Of a stretch of 64,000 nt of DNA, positions 32,401 to 40,862 are shown in pieces (the stretch's first letter is position 1; each line of letters starts with the position of its first letter). This stretch comes from CALWOS01 sp963595735 (lineage in GTDB: Bacteria > Bacillota > Clostridia > Oscillospirales > Oscillospiraceae). Below the pieces are notes generated by a model. It saw only the letters and a program-made list of their open reading frames with translations, ran no database searches and had not been told where the DNA came from. The translations under genes were made by a program, and so were the position numbers. The stretch lies in the NCBI GenBank assembly GCA_963595735.1, contig CAVBJJ010000010.1:1-64000 (forward strand), written 5' to 3'.

Positions 32401-33323
32401 TGTTCCGTTTCCTCCTCAATGGCCAGGAATTTTTCCACCTGGTAAGCCGGTTGATAGGACTGCTTTGCCTTGCGCAGCCCCTCAATGCCCAGATCTTCCT
32501 CCCGGTTCAGATATTGCAGATCCGGGTATTTTTCCCGCAGCATCCGGGCAAATTCCCGGTTGATCATGGAATACGCGCCGGGAATCTCCGGCTTTGCCTT
32601 TTCAAAGTGGACATCCATGGTGTTCTGATAGCTTTTGCTGGCCATGGTAAAGGCCACCGGCTCGCCCTCGCAAAACAGCAGTCCGCCGTCCATTTCCAGC
32701 TCCGAAAAGCCATCCAGCGCCCGGCAAATGGCCTCCCACTCCGCCTGCAGGCTCATGCCTTCGCCGGCTTCCTCCGGGTCATCCGCTTCCTTTTCGTTCC
32801 ACTGCTGCAGCAGCGCCAGCACCACCGGCGCATCCTCCTGGGTCATGGGACGAAAGCTCCAGTTATCAAAGCTCTGCTCAAACTTGTTGCAGTGGTTACG
32901 CTTGCCGTGCAGCTTTTTGCCAGAAAGGGTAGCAAGGCGCTCTACCTCGTAAATGTAATCATAGCTGTCCGGGATAGCCTCGTACCGGAACATACCGGGA
33001 AAGGCCTGCTCCAGCTTTTCCCGCTGGGGCGCGGTCACGCCCGTCATGCGCAGGGGCAGACCGAGCTCCGCCGCGCTTTCCCGCATCGCCTGCACCACCG
33101 GCTCCAGCGGCCCGCTGCCCACGGGATAGGCGAAAAAGTAGGCGTCGTTTTCCTGATAGCGGAGAATCAGTCGGTCGCCCACTCTGGCCGCCTTTTGCCG
33201 CCACATGGGCGCCCAAAGATAAATCGTTGCAAAATCATATCCCGCGCTCTGGGAGGCCTCCGCCGCCAAAATCGGTTCTACCCATTTTTTATCCTGTATT
33301 TCCAAAGTTTGAAAATCCAACAT
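32397..33323 (-). CDS. DUF2156 (phosphatidylglycerol lysyltransferase C-domain-like) protein
   Basis: A 308-residue soluble protein of the DUF2156 group, a double-GNAT fold related to the catalytic domain of MprF but without its membrane part. YFFAYPVGSG, GKRNHCNKFEQSF and LQYLNREEDLGIEGLRKAKQSYQP are recognisable. ATG at 33323 follows AAGGTATAACAGA. It is coupled to the GNAT gene by an ATGA overlap. It probably modifies a small molecule or peptide rather than lipid. Confidence 0.86.
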   Translation of the reverse strand: MLDFQTLEIQDKKWVEPILAAEASQSAGYDFATIYLWAPMWRQKAARVGDRLILRYQENDAYFFAYPVGSGPLEPVVQAMRESAAELGLPLRMTGVTAPQREKLEQAFPGMFRYEAIPDSYDYIYEVERLATLSGKKLHGKRNHCNKFEQSFDNWSFRPMTQEDAPVVLALLQQWNEKEADDPEEAGEGMSLQAEWEAICRALDGFSELEMDGGLLFCEGEPVAFTMASKSYQNTMDVHFEKAKPEIPGAYSMINREFARMLREKYPDLQYLNREEDLGIEGLRKAKQSYQPAYQVEKFLAIEEETEQ

Positions 33324-33385
33324 TCTGTTATACCTTCCTGTTTTGCTATTGTATCTATTGTAATCGTAAAAGTCCGGATTCCAAA

Positions 33386-33952
33386 TCAATAGGTGTGCGT
33401 GCAGCACTCGCGGATCCGCTTTTGCAGCGCTTTCAGATCCTCAAAGGTCTCCGGCCGCTTTCGGGGATCCCGAAGCAGCGCCGCCGGGTGATACAGCGCC
33501 ATGTACTCTACCCCGTCCTTGGCAAACCACTGCCCGTGTTCCCGGGTGATCTTGAATTCCTGCCGGATACAGACCTTTGCCGCGATCCTTCCCAGACATA
33601 CAATCAATTTGGGCTGAATCAGGGCGATCTGCTCCTGCAGCCACTGGATGCAGGCCTCCTGCTCCGTGTTCAGGGGATCCCGGTTCTGGGGCGGACGGCA
33701 CTTGACAATATTGGCAATGTACACCTTTGTGCGATCCAAATCGATCATGGCTAGCATATCATCCAGCAGCTTGCCGGCGCGCCCGACAAAGGGGATACCG
33801 GTCTTATCCTCGTTTTCTCCGGGTCCCTCCCCGATCAGCAGCACCTCTGCCTGGGGATTTCCCACGCCGAAAACCACATTGGTGCGGGTCTCGCCCAGAG
33901 CACAGCGATGACAGCGCAGGCAGTCCTGCTGTAATTGTTCCCATGTTGTCAT
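33386..33952 (-). CDS. Family 4 uracil-DNA glycosylase
   Basis: Excises uracil from DNA. It has 188 residues. The [4Fe-4S] cluster ligands are CLRCHRCALG near the N-terminus plus the Cys in NIVKCRPPQNRDP and CIQWLQEQ. GEGPGENEDKTGIPFVGRAGKLLD is the family's catalytic/uracil-binding motif and YHPAALLRDP the C-terminal His motif. It starts seven bases after the Nudix gene. Confidence 0.94.
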   Translation of the reverse strand: MTTWEQLQQDCLRCHRCALGETRTNVVFGVGNPQAEVLLIGEGPGENEDKTGIPFVGRAGKLLDDMLAMIDLDRTKVYIANIVKCRPPQNRDPLNTEQEACIQWLQEQIALIQPKLIVCLGRIAAKVCIRQEFKITREHGQWFAKDGVEYMALYHPAALLRDPRKRPETFEDLKALQKRIRECCTHTY

Positions 33953-33959
33953 CGTTCAT

Positions 33960-34550
33960 TCACTCCTTTTCCGCCAAGGCATCCAGCACCAGGCTGGACC
34001 AGGTTTCCATTTCCGGCGCCAGCTGCGGCAGCTCCGCAATAGCCAGCCAGCGTCCCTCCAGCTTTTCCGTCTCCCGCACGCAGACCTCGCCATCGGTCTC
34101 CAGCAGGAAGCACACGCCCAGGTGGACCTTGCCCACGGCGTTGCTGTCGTCGTTCATCAGTCCCAAAAACCGCATTTGCCTGGTCGGCCGGGTCATGGAG
34201 ACTTCCTCCTCCAGCTCCCGGCGCAAGCCACGCTCCAGCACATCTCCGTCCGCGTCCTCATCAAAGGCGTTGATATGCCCGCCGATGCCCAGGGAGATCT
34301 TGCCGTGCAGCCGGGCTTCCCCGCTCTGCCGCAAACGCCGGGTGGAAAACACCGCGTCTCCCCGCCGAACAAGGACATAGGGGATGATTTGTTTATAGTT
34401 TGTATCCTGCTCCGCCTGCTCCCGGGGCAGAAATATGTGATGGCTGCGGATGCACGCCAAAGCCGCCTCTGTATTTTCCCGGATCAAGCCGCACTTTCCG
34501 GCGATATACTGCCGCAGAAGCTGCGTCTCGACCACAAGTACCTGTTCCAT
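33960..34550 (-). CDS. Nudix hydrolase
   Basis: A 196-residue Nudix-fold pyrophosphohydrolase with box GGHINAFDEDADGDVLERGL continuing RRELEEEV, which carries an insertion of a few residues compared with the standard 23-residue box. Its N-terminal 45 residues are helical. The ATG at 34550 has AAGGAT ten bases upstream; two in-frame ATGs precede it. It forms an operon with the uracil-DNA glycosylase, suggesting nucleotide sanitation, which is inference. Confidence 0.85.
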   Translation of the reverse strand: MEQVLVVETQLLRQYIAGKCGLIRENTEAALACIRSHHIFLPREQAEQDTNYKQIIPYVLVRRGDAVFSTRRLRQSGEARLHGKISLGIGGHINAFDEDADGDVLERGLRRELEEEVSMTRPTRQMRFLGLMNDDSNAVGKVHLGVCFLLETDGEVCVRETEKLEGRWLAIAELPQLAPEMETWSSLVLDALAEKE

Positions 34551-34606
34551 CGTTCTATCCATCCTTATCTGTAGCATACCTGGTTTGTTCCGTTCTTTAA
34601 GGAAAG

Positions 34607-34636
34607 ATTATACCACAAGCCCCGCCATTTCGGCAA
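34607..34636 (-). promoter_or_regulatory. Promoter of the Nudix/UDG operon
   Basis: TTGCCG (34631-34636), 18 bases, TATAAT (34607-34612) on the minus strand. Confidence 0.7.
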
Positions 34637-34697
34637 GAAATAATTCCGCCCGGATACCGCGAATCGACCCAAAGACATACTACTCCAAATTTCAAAC

Positions 34698-34727
34698 TTG
34701 CTATTTACATAATCCGCATGATATACT
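34698..34727 (+). promoter_or_regulatory. Promoter of the DNA methyltransferase
   Basis: TTGCTA (34698-34703), 18 bases, TATACT (34722-34727). Confidence 0.65.
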
Positions 34728-34745
34728 TTGAAGCACAGAAACGCA

Positions 34746-34765
34746 CCCCCTCCCCCTGTCCCCCC
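34746..34765 (+). other. C-run tract in the methyltransferase leader
   Basis: Three runs of five to six C separated by one to three bases; the minus strand is correspondingly G-rich. It lies between the promoter and the GTG start. Confidence 0.5.
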
Positions 34766-34817
34766 TGAAATCCCATCTGCATTCCGCATATGAGACCCCC
34801 GAAAAAGGAGCTGCATC

Positions 34818-35894
34818 GTGCACACATATAACATCATGGATTTATTTTCCGGAGTTGGCGGCCTGAGCTACGGGTTTACCCAATTCCCACAATTTCATAT
34901 CGTTGCAGCAAATGAGATTGAAAAGGACATCGCAACCGCCTACTCCCTGAATCATCCCCATGTAACTATGCTGAATTGTGATATTCAGTCGCTTACGGAA
35001 GAAATGCTGGCAAATGCGCTTGGCGGAAAAACAATTGATGTTGTGATCGGCGGCCCCCCGTGTCAATCGTATTCCACCTTGGGAAAGCGCCAAATCGACC
35101 AACGTGCAAATCTGTTTATGCAGTACAAAAGAATTCTTAAAATTCTTCGTCCGAGAATGTTCGTGTTTGAAAATGTGGTTGGCATTTTGAGTATGGACAA
35201 GGGAAGACTTTTTCAACGAATTCAAGCAGAATTTATGGAACTGGGATATATTTTGAAGTCGCAAATTGTAAACGCCGTTGATTTCGGCGTTCCGCAGTAC
35301 CGCGAGCGTGTGATCCTCGTGGGTATGCAAGGCGACAACCGTTTTGTTTACCCCGTTCCAACCCACGGGAAAGACCGAAAGCCCTATATCACGCTGAAAG
35401 ATGCGCTGGGGGATCTGCCTGTATTAAAAAGCGGCCAGGAACGGGATGCATACGCCGCCCCGGCAAGCAACGAATTTCTCAAATTCGTCAGGGCAAATTG
35501 CCCGGAGCAAAGCCAGCTCCGGGAGCACAAAGCCCCCAAAAACGGCGCACATCTTATCAAAATTATGGAAACCTTACAGGACGGACAATCCAAAAACGAC
35601 TTGCCGGAAGACATCCGCCCAAAAAGCGGATATGGCAACACCTATGCCAAGCTCTGGTGGGAACGGCCCTCTACGACCATAACGCGAAATTTTGCCTGCC
35701 CCTCCTCCTCCCGCTGCATTCACCCGCGTGATTCCAGAGCCATGAGTATTCGCGAGGGCGCCAGATTGCAAAGCTTTCCCGATGACTATCAATTCTATGG
35801 AGCCGATGGAATGAAACGCTTGGAGATTGGAAACGCGGTTCCTCCCTTGCTGTCCATTGCCATCGCAAAGCAAGTATTAGAAGTTCTTACATAA
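34818..35894 (+). CDS. DNA (cytosine-5) methyltransferase
   Basis: A 358-residue C5-cytosine methyltransferase with motif I IMDLFSGVGGLSYGF, motif IV GGPPCQSYSTLG (catalytic Cys about residue 78), motif VI VFENVVG, motif VIII around VPQYRERV, and motif X EIGNAVPPLLSIAIA. The target-recognition region spans about residues 195-305. The start is GTG, with AAGGAG seven bases upstream. Recognition sequence cannot be read from sequence. It faces the endonuclease gene and shares a terminator with it. Confidence 0.93.
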   Translation: MHTYNIMDLFSGVGGLSYGFTQFPQFHIVAANEIEKDIATAYSLNHPHVTMLNCDIQSLTEEMLANALGGKTIDVVIGGPPCQSYSTLGKRQIDQRANLFMQYKRILKILRPRMFVFENVVGILSMDKGRLFQRIQAEFMELGYILKSQIVNAVDFGVPQYRERVILVGMQGDNRFVYPVPTHGKDRKPYITLKDALGDLPVLKSGQERDAYAAPASNEFLKFVRANCPEQSQLREHKAPKNGAHLIKIMETLQDGQSKNDLPEDIRPKSGYGNTYAKLWWERPSTTITRNFACPSSSRCIHPRDSRAMSIREGARLQSFPDDYQFYGADGMKRLEIGNAVPPLLSIAIAKQVLEVLT

Positions 35895-35932
35895 CGAAAG
35901 CACCGAATGCCGCATACATTCGGTGCTTTCGT
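35894..35932. terminator. Shared bidirectional terminator of the R-M island
   Basis: ACGAAAGCACCGAATG pairs perfectly with CATTCGGTGCTTTCGT over a 7-base loop; both flanks have T/A runs. It begins at the last base of the methyltransferase stop and ends five bases before the endonuclease stop. Confidence 0.9.
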
Positions 35933-35936
35933 TTAT

Positions 35937-36767
35937 TTACAATAGTTGACACAGCTTTGCAAAGCTGTGATGAAATTGAAGCTGTCCGGGAATCACTTTC
36001 CTCGGACTGTGCCACTGTACAAAGCCAAAAGGCAGCTGTATTGTACTTCCGCCATTGCGTGTGCCATATGTCGCTGTTGCCGACACGCTGTGTTTGATGT
36101 CCGGCAGGTAAAACATGCGATCCAGTTGGTTTTCTCCCACAAGATTTTTGTACCAGACAATATCCGCCCAGTCCTGCCGATTTGCCGCCAGTCCTTTTAC
36201 AAAACAAAAATCGAAAAGCTGGGACATTGCCTCGTTCACCCAAGCCAGCAGGGCTTGGTATAAATTCGCATCATAGGCTTTGAGCGTTTCCGCAACCAAG
36301 CGGTGCTTTTTGCGTTCCAGCTCCCTGTTTCGGAGTCCATACTGCTGAATAACAGCAAGCGTGTCTGGTGCGGAGCCGAAATATAGGGCAAGCGCTCTTT
36401 TTACCTCCTCACTGAGCGTGGTTTGATACTGCTTTTCAAAGCCCGCGATAAAGCGGTCGATCCCCACCAGAAAAACCTGTCCCGCTTTCTCTTTCTTGAT
36501 GGAAACATTCAGCCTTTTTCCATTGGAAAGCTCCAGCCACATATCCGTTTTGGACTTCGTCTTTCCGCCCAGAACACACGCCACATCCGCCTCGCAAAGG
36601 CCGCCATACTGCACCCTTGTGACGGAAATACCGGACAAATGAGCGCAGTCCAACAAGCGCTTTTGCACGCTCACATCTGTTTGGGTAAGCGCGGCGATCA
36701 ATCTCTCGTTGTCATGCCCGGTTCGTTTTGCGTGCTGCCACCCCTCCGCTCGGTTTCTCCCAGACAT
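35937..36767 (-). CDS. Putative type II restriction endonuclease
   Basis: A 276-residue protein with no strong family match that I recognise. Residues 72-92 (SKTDMWLELSNGKRLNVSIK) fit a PD-(D/E)XK-type site: an Asp followed by beta strands and a Ser-Ile-Lys. The C-terminal part is rich in aromatic and polar residues. ATG at 36767 is preceded by GGAGGTGTGAA within the last codons of the XRE gene, so translation is coupled. Its convergent partner is a cytosine methyltransferase, which supports the restriction role. Confidence 0.72.
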   Translation of the reverse strand: MSGRNRAEGWQHAKRTGHDNERLIAALTQTDVSVQKRLLDCAHLSGISVTRVQYGGLCEADVACVLGGKTKSKTDMWLELSNGKRLNVSIKKEKAGQVFLVGIDRFIAGFEKQYQTTLSEEVKRALALYFGSAPDTLAVIQQYGLRNRELERKKHRLVAETLKAYDANLYQALLAWVNEAMSQLFDFCFVKGLAANRQDWADIVWYKNLVGENQLDRMFYLPDIKHSVSATATYGTRNGGSTIQLPFGFVQWHSPRKVIPGQLQFHHSFAKLCQLL

Positions 36768-36768
36768 T

Positions 36769-36984
36769 TCACACCTCCTCTTCCATGAACAATCGGTATG
36801 TTTCCACTCCCAGAGCATCTGCAATTCTTTGAATATTTTCCAGAGAAATACTCCTGCGATGGCATTCGATCGCACTGATATAAGTACGGTGCAAGCCACA
36901 TTTCTCCGCGAAGGCTTCTTGGGATATTCCCAGCCTTATACGGTATTTTTTCACATTGTCCCCAAAAACTTTTATGATATCCAT
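36769..36984 (-). CDS. Small XRE-type regulator (C-protein-like)
   Basis: A 71-residue single-domain helix-turn-helix protein: MDIIKVFGDNVKKYRIRLGI, then SQEAFAEKCGLHRTYISAIE (HTH), and SLENIQRIADALGV. Size and placement directly upstream of the endonuclease are those of controller proteins of type II R-M systems, which time endonuclease expression. ATG at 36984 has GGAGG eight bases upstream. No classical C-box pair was recognised with confidence. Confidence 0.82.
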   Translation of the reverse strand: MDIIKVFGDNVKKYRIRLGISQEAFAEKCGLHRTYISAIECHRRSISLENIQRIADALGVETYRLFMEEEV

Positions 36985-37112
36985 AGGCATTTCCTCCCCT
37001 GCTTCTGTAATAAAAGTACAATGATTGCATACAAAAAGTCTACATACAATAAGTATCTGCAAGATGCACTGTATCCGGGAGCGATCCCGCCAAAACTTTT
37101 CCGCATCAGCCA

Positions 37113-37141
37113 TTGACGATATTTGCCGGAACATATATAAT
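37113..37141 (+). promoter_or_regulatory. pyr operon promoter
   Basis: TTGACG (37113-37118), 17 bases, TATAAT (37136-37141), about 25 bases of leader before the pyrC ribosome site. There is no room for a PyrR-type attenuator. Confidence 0.8.
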
Positions 37142-37173
37142 ATATGAGATAAATCAACAGAGAGGAAGTTATT

Positions 37174-38440
37174 ATGGCTGTCTTGCTGAAAGATGCAAAA
37201 TACTATAACCCGCATTGCGTCAGGGACTTTGCCGGTCATGGCGCTGACGCCGTGTTTTTCCACAGTCGAGCCGACCGTCAGGGTGAGGCTCTTGTTCTGG
37301 CATTCCCAGATGCTGTTATATTGCCCGGTTTTGCTGATGTGCATGTGCATTTCAGAGAGCCGGGTTTTTCTTATAAAGAGACGATGGCAAGCGGCTCCGC
37401 CGCCGCCGCCCGCGGGGGATATGGCGTTGTATGCACCATGCCGAACCTGAACCCCTGCCCGGACAGCCCGGAGCACCTCCGCCCCCAGCTGGAGGCCATC
37501 GGGCGCGCAGCGAAAATCCGCGTACTCCCCTACGGCGCAATCACCGTGGGAGAAAAGGGGCAGGAGCTTGCCGCGATCGAGGCACTTGCCGACTATGTCT
37601 GCGCCTTTTCGGATGATGGCAAGGGCGTGCAGTCCGACGAGATGATGCGCCAGGCCATGCTGCGGGTCAAGGCCACCGGCAAGCTGCTGGTAGCCCACTG
37701 CGAGGACGAAAGTCTGCTGCGCGGCGGCTACATCCACGATGGAGACTACGCCAAACAGCACGGCCACAAGGGCATTTGCGCCGAAAGCGAATGGCGGCAG
37801 GTGGAGCGGGATCTGCGTCTGGTGCAGGAAACCGGATGCGCCTACCATGTGTGCCATGTTTCCACCCGCCAGTCCGTGGNNNNNNNNNNCCGTGGAGCTG
37901 ATCCGGCAGGCCAAAAAGGCCGGGCTGGATGTCAGCTGCGAGACCGCCCCCCACTATCTGGTGCTCACCGACGCAGATCTCCAGGAGGACGGCCGCTTCA
38001 AGATGAACCCGCCCATTCGCTCCGCCGCCGACCGGGAGGCGCTGCTGGAGGGCATCGCAGACGGCACGGTGGAGATCATCGCCACCGACCACGCGCCCCA
38101 CAGCGCGGAGGAGAAAAGCAAGGGTCTGGCCGGCAGCGCCATGGGCGTTGTCGGGCTGGAGACCGCGTTCCCGGTGCTGTATACCCATCTGGTGCGTCCG
38201 GGCATTCTGTCTTTGGAGCAGGTCGTTGCCTGCCTGAGCACCAATCCCCGCCGCCGCTTTGGCCTTGGGGACGCGCTGGAGACCGGCGATGTGACCGTGT
38301 TTGACCTGAACCGGAAATACACGGTCGATCCCGGGGAATTTGCCTCCATGGGGCGGGCAACGCCCTTTGCGGGAACCGAAGTTTACGGCCGCTGCCTTGC
38401 CACCTTCTCCGGCGGGCGGCTGGTCTGGGAGGAGCGATAA
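37174..38440 (+). CDS. pyrC: Dihydroorotase (interrupted by an assembly gap)
   Basis: Cyclises carbamoyl-aspartate to dihydroorotate. The type I enzyme shows DVHVHFREPGFSYKE with the zinc His pair, TMPNLNPCPDSPE, CEDESLL, VCHVSTRQSV, ETAPHYL and ATDHAPHSAEEK. The frame shifts by one across ten Ns at 37880-37889. CCGTGG is duplicated on both sides of the Ns; removing the Ns and one copy (16 bases) restores a continuous frame through TRQSVELIRQ, so the gene is almost certainly intact. First gene of pyrCKDFEBI; GAGAGGAAG precedes the ATG. Confidence 0.93.
37880..37889. other. Assembly gap (10 N) inside pyrC
   Basis: Ten Ns flanked by the same six bases (CCGTGG) on each side, which suggests overlapping contig ends rather than missing sequence. 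Confidence 0.95.
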
Positions 38441-38441
38441 G

Positions 38442-39179
38442 ATGAAACAGGAAACATTCAAAATCCTCTCCCACACGCCGCTGACGGATGCGGTGTGGGA
38501 GCTGCGGCTAGAGGGCGACAGCAGCGCTGTGACCCGTCCCGGCCAGTTTGTGGAGGTGGCGCTGCCCGGACGCTTTCTGCGCCGCCCCATTTCCGTCTGT
38601 GATTGGGACAGCGCCGGCATGACGCTGGTATACAAAACCGTTGGCGAGGGTACCCGCCAGCTGTCCCAAATGGCCGCCGGGGAAACGCTGGATATCCTCA
38701 CCGGTTTGGGCAACGGCTATGACTGTCCCCTTACGGGAAACAAGCCGCTGCTGGTAGGCGGCGGTGTCGGTGTGCCGCCCATGTACGGTCTGTGCAAGAC
38801 CCTGCTGGCGGAGGGCAAGGATGTTACCGTGATCCTCGGCTTCAACACCAAAAGCGAAATTTTTTACGCGGAGCGTTTTTCCGCCCTTGGCGCCCGAGTG
38901 CTGGTGACCACGGCTGACGGCAGCGCCGGGATCCGCGGCTTTGTAACGGATGCGCTGGCGGGGCTGGACTACAGCCATGTCTGCGCCTGCGGCCCGCTGC
39001 CTATGTTGCGTGCACTGGACAGAGCCGCGTCCGGCACCGGACAGTTCAGCCTGGAGGAACGCATGGGCTGCGGCTTTGGCGCCTGCATGGGCTGCGCGAT
39101 CCGAACCAAGGAAGGCGCAAAGCGCGTATGTAAGGATGGGCCGGTGTTCCAGCGGGAGGTACTGATATGGGAAAATTAA
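38442..39179 (+). CDS. pyrK: Dihydroorotate dehydrogenase electron-transfer subunit PyrK
   Basis: Carries electrons from PyrD FMN to NAD+ through FAD and a [2Fe-2S] cluster. It has 245 residues with RPISVCDWD (FAD), GGGVGVPPMYGLCK (NAD) and the C-terminal cluster motif with Cys in ERMGCGFGACMGCAIRT and RVCKDGPVF. ATG lies one base after the pyrC stop. It overlaps pyrD by 13 bases. Confidence 0.95.
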   Translation: MKQETFKILSHTPLTDAVWELRLEGDSSAVTRPGQFVEVALPGRFLRRPISVCDWDSAGMTLVYKTVGEGTRQLSQMAAGETLDILTGLGNGYDCPLTGNKPLLVGGGVGVPPMYGLCKTLLAEGKDVTVILGFNTKSEIFYAERFSALGARVLVTTADGSAGIRGFVTDALAGLDYSHVCACGPLPMLRALDRAASGTGQFSLEERMGCGFGACMGCAIRTKEGAKRVCKDGPVFQREVLIWEN

Positions 39180-40078
39180 ATGTAGAGCTTTGCGGGATCC
39201 CGCTGGACAATCCGGTCATCCCCGCCAGCGGCACTTTCGGCTACGGCCGGGAGTTTTCCCAGCTGTACGATCTGGACATTCTCGGCACTTTCTCCTTTAA
39301 GGGAACCACGCGGCAGCCCCGTTTTGGCAATCCCACGCCCCGCATTGCGGAAGCGCCCAGCGGTATGCTCAATGCCGTTGGACTGCAAAACCCCGGCGTG
39401 GACGCTGTTTTGGCGGAGGAGCTGCCCCATATCGCAAAGATTTTTCATAAACCCGTGATGGCCAACATCAGCGGCTTTTCCATCGAGGAATTTGCGGAGA
39501 CCTGCGCTCTTCTGGACAAGGCCGAGCAGGTCGGCTGGCTGGAGGTCAATATCTCCTGCCCCAACGTCCACGGCGGCGGCATGAGCTTCGGCACCCAGCC
39601 CGAGGCCGCGGCGGAGGTGGTCAAGGCGGTCAAGGCCGTGACCACCAAGCCGGTCATCATCAAGCTGACCCCCAATGTAACGGATATCGTCTCCGTTGCC
39701 AAGGCCTGCGAGGAAGCCGGCGCCGACGGTCTGAGCCTGATCAACACCGTGCTGGCCATGCGTATTGACCTGAAGCGCCGCCGGCCGTTGCTGGCAAACA
39801 CCACCGGCGGTCTCTCGGGCCCGGCGGTCTTTCCCCTGGCCGTACGGATGGTCTATCAGGTCTATCAGGCGGTCAAAATTCCCATTGTGGGACTGGGCGG
39901 CGTCAGCTCCGCTCGGGATGTAATTGAGATGATGCTGGCCGGCGCCACCGCCGTACAGGTGGGCGCTGCCAATCTTTCCGACCCCTTTGTCTGTAAAAAT
40001 ATTATCGAACAGCTGCCCCAGGTGATGGCGGAATATGGCATCACCTCGCTGGCAGAGATCATAGGAGGTGCCCACTGA
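39167..40078 (+). CDS. pyrD: Dihydroorotate dehydrogenase, class 1B
   Basis: Oxidises dihydroorotate to orotate as a PyrD2PyrK2 complex. It has 303 residues: NPVIPASGTFGYG, VNISCPNVHGGG with the catalytic Cys typical of class 1 enzymes, KLTPNVTDI, and the phosphate site GLGGVSSARDVIEMMLAGA. Overlap with pyrK supports a stoichiometric complex. Confidence 0.96.
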   Translation: MGKLNVELCGIPLDNPVIPASGTFGYGREFSQLYDLDILGTFSFKGTTRQPRFGNPTPRIAEAPSGMLNAVGLQNPGVDAVLAEELPHIAKIFHKPVMANISGFSIEEFAETCALLDKAEQVGWLEVNISCPNVHGGGMSFGTQPEAAAEVVKAVKAVTTKPVIIKLTPNVTDIVSVAKACEEAGADGLSLINTVLAMRIDLKRRRPLLANTTGGLSGPAVFPLAVRMVYQVYQAVKIPIVGLGGVSSARDVIEMMLAGATAVQVGAANLSDPFVCKNIIEQLPQVMAEYGITSLAEIIGGAH

Positions 40079-40079
40079 T

Positions 40080-40784
40080 ATGGGAAAAGATGTGATCGTT
40101 GCCTGTGACTTCAGCACACAGGAACAGGTGCTGTCCTTTTTGGACCGCTTTGCCGGACAAAGCCGAAAGCCCTTTGTCAAAATCGGCATGGAACTGTTTT
40201 ATGCCGCCGGCCCGGAGATCGTCCGGCAGCTGAAAAAACGGGAGCACAAGATTTTTCTGGACTTGAAGCTGCACGACATCCCCAACACGGTGAAAAAGGC
40301 CATGGCCGTGCTGTCTGCGCTGGATGTGGACTTGACCAATGTCCATGCCGGCGGCGGGCAGGCCATGATGGAGGCCGCCCTGGAGGGACTGACCCGCCCG
40401 GACGGCAGCCGCCCCCTGCTGATCGCCGTGACCCAGCTGACCAGCACCAGCGAGGAGCGGATGCAAAAGGATCTGCTGATCCCCCACCCCATTGACGAGG
40501 TCATTTTGCACTACGGCATGACCGCCCGCAACGCGGGACTGGACGGCGTGGTCTGCTCCCCGCTGGAATCCGGAAAGATCCACACCCACTGCGGCAGGGA
40601 TTTTCTGACCGTGACGCCCGGGGTGCGCTTTGCCGGCAGCGATGCCGGAGATCAGGTGCGCATTGCCACCCCCGCCAAGGCCAAGGCGCTTGGCTCCGAC
40701 TACATCGTCATGGGTCGCCCCATCACCCAGGCCGAGGATCCGGTGGAGGCCTGGCTGCGGGCAATCGAGGAATTCTGCGACTAA
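40080..40784 (+). CDS. pyrF: Orotidine-5'-phosphate decarboxylase
   Basis: Decarboxylates OMP to UMP, the last step of the pathway. It has 234 residues with the catalytic DLKLHDIPNTVKK, and VTPGVRF before the phosphate-binding GRPIT. It starts one base after pyrD, with GGAGGTG upstream. A 78-base gap to pyrE follows. Confidence 0.96.
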   Translation: MGKDVIVACDFSTQEQVLSFLDRFAGQSRKPFVKIGMELFYAAGPEIVRQLKKREHKIFLDLKLHDIPNTVKKAMAVLSALDVDLTNVHAGGGQAMMEAALEGLTRPDGSRPLLIAVTQLTSTSEERMQKDLLIPHPIDEVILHYGMTARNAGLDGVVCSPLESGKIHTHCGRDFLTVTPGVRFAGSDAGDQVRIATPAKAKALGSDYIVMGRPITQAEDPVEAWLRAIEEFCD

Positions 40785-40862
40785 AACCGCTGCTGAAAAC
40801 ACATTTGTACACAAGCCGTAGGCGCCACCGGTGCCCGCGGCAAGAATAGGAGGACTCACATT

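Noticed and set aside
37174..38440. pyrC as a frameshifted pseudogene
   Set aside because: Explained by ten Ns plus a duplicated hexamer; all catalytic motifs are intact on both sides.
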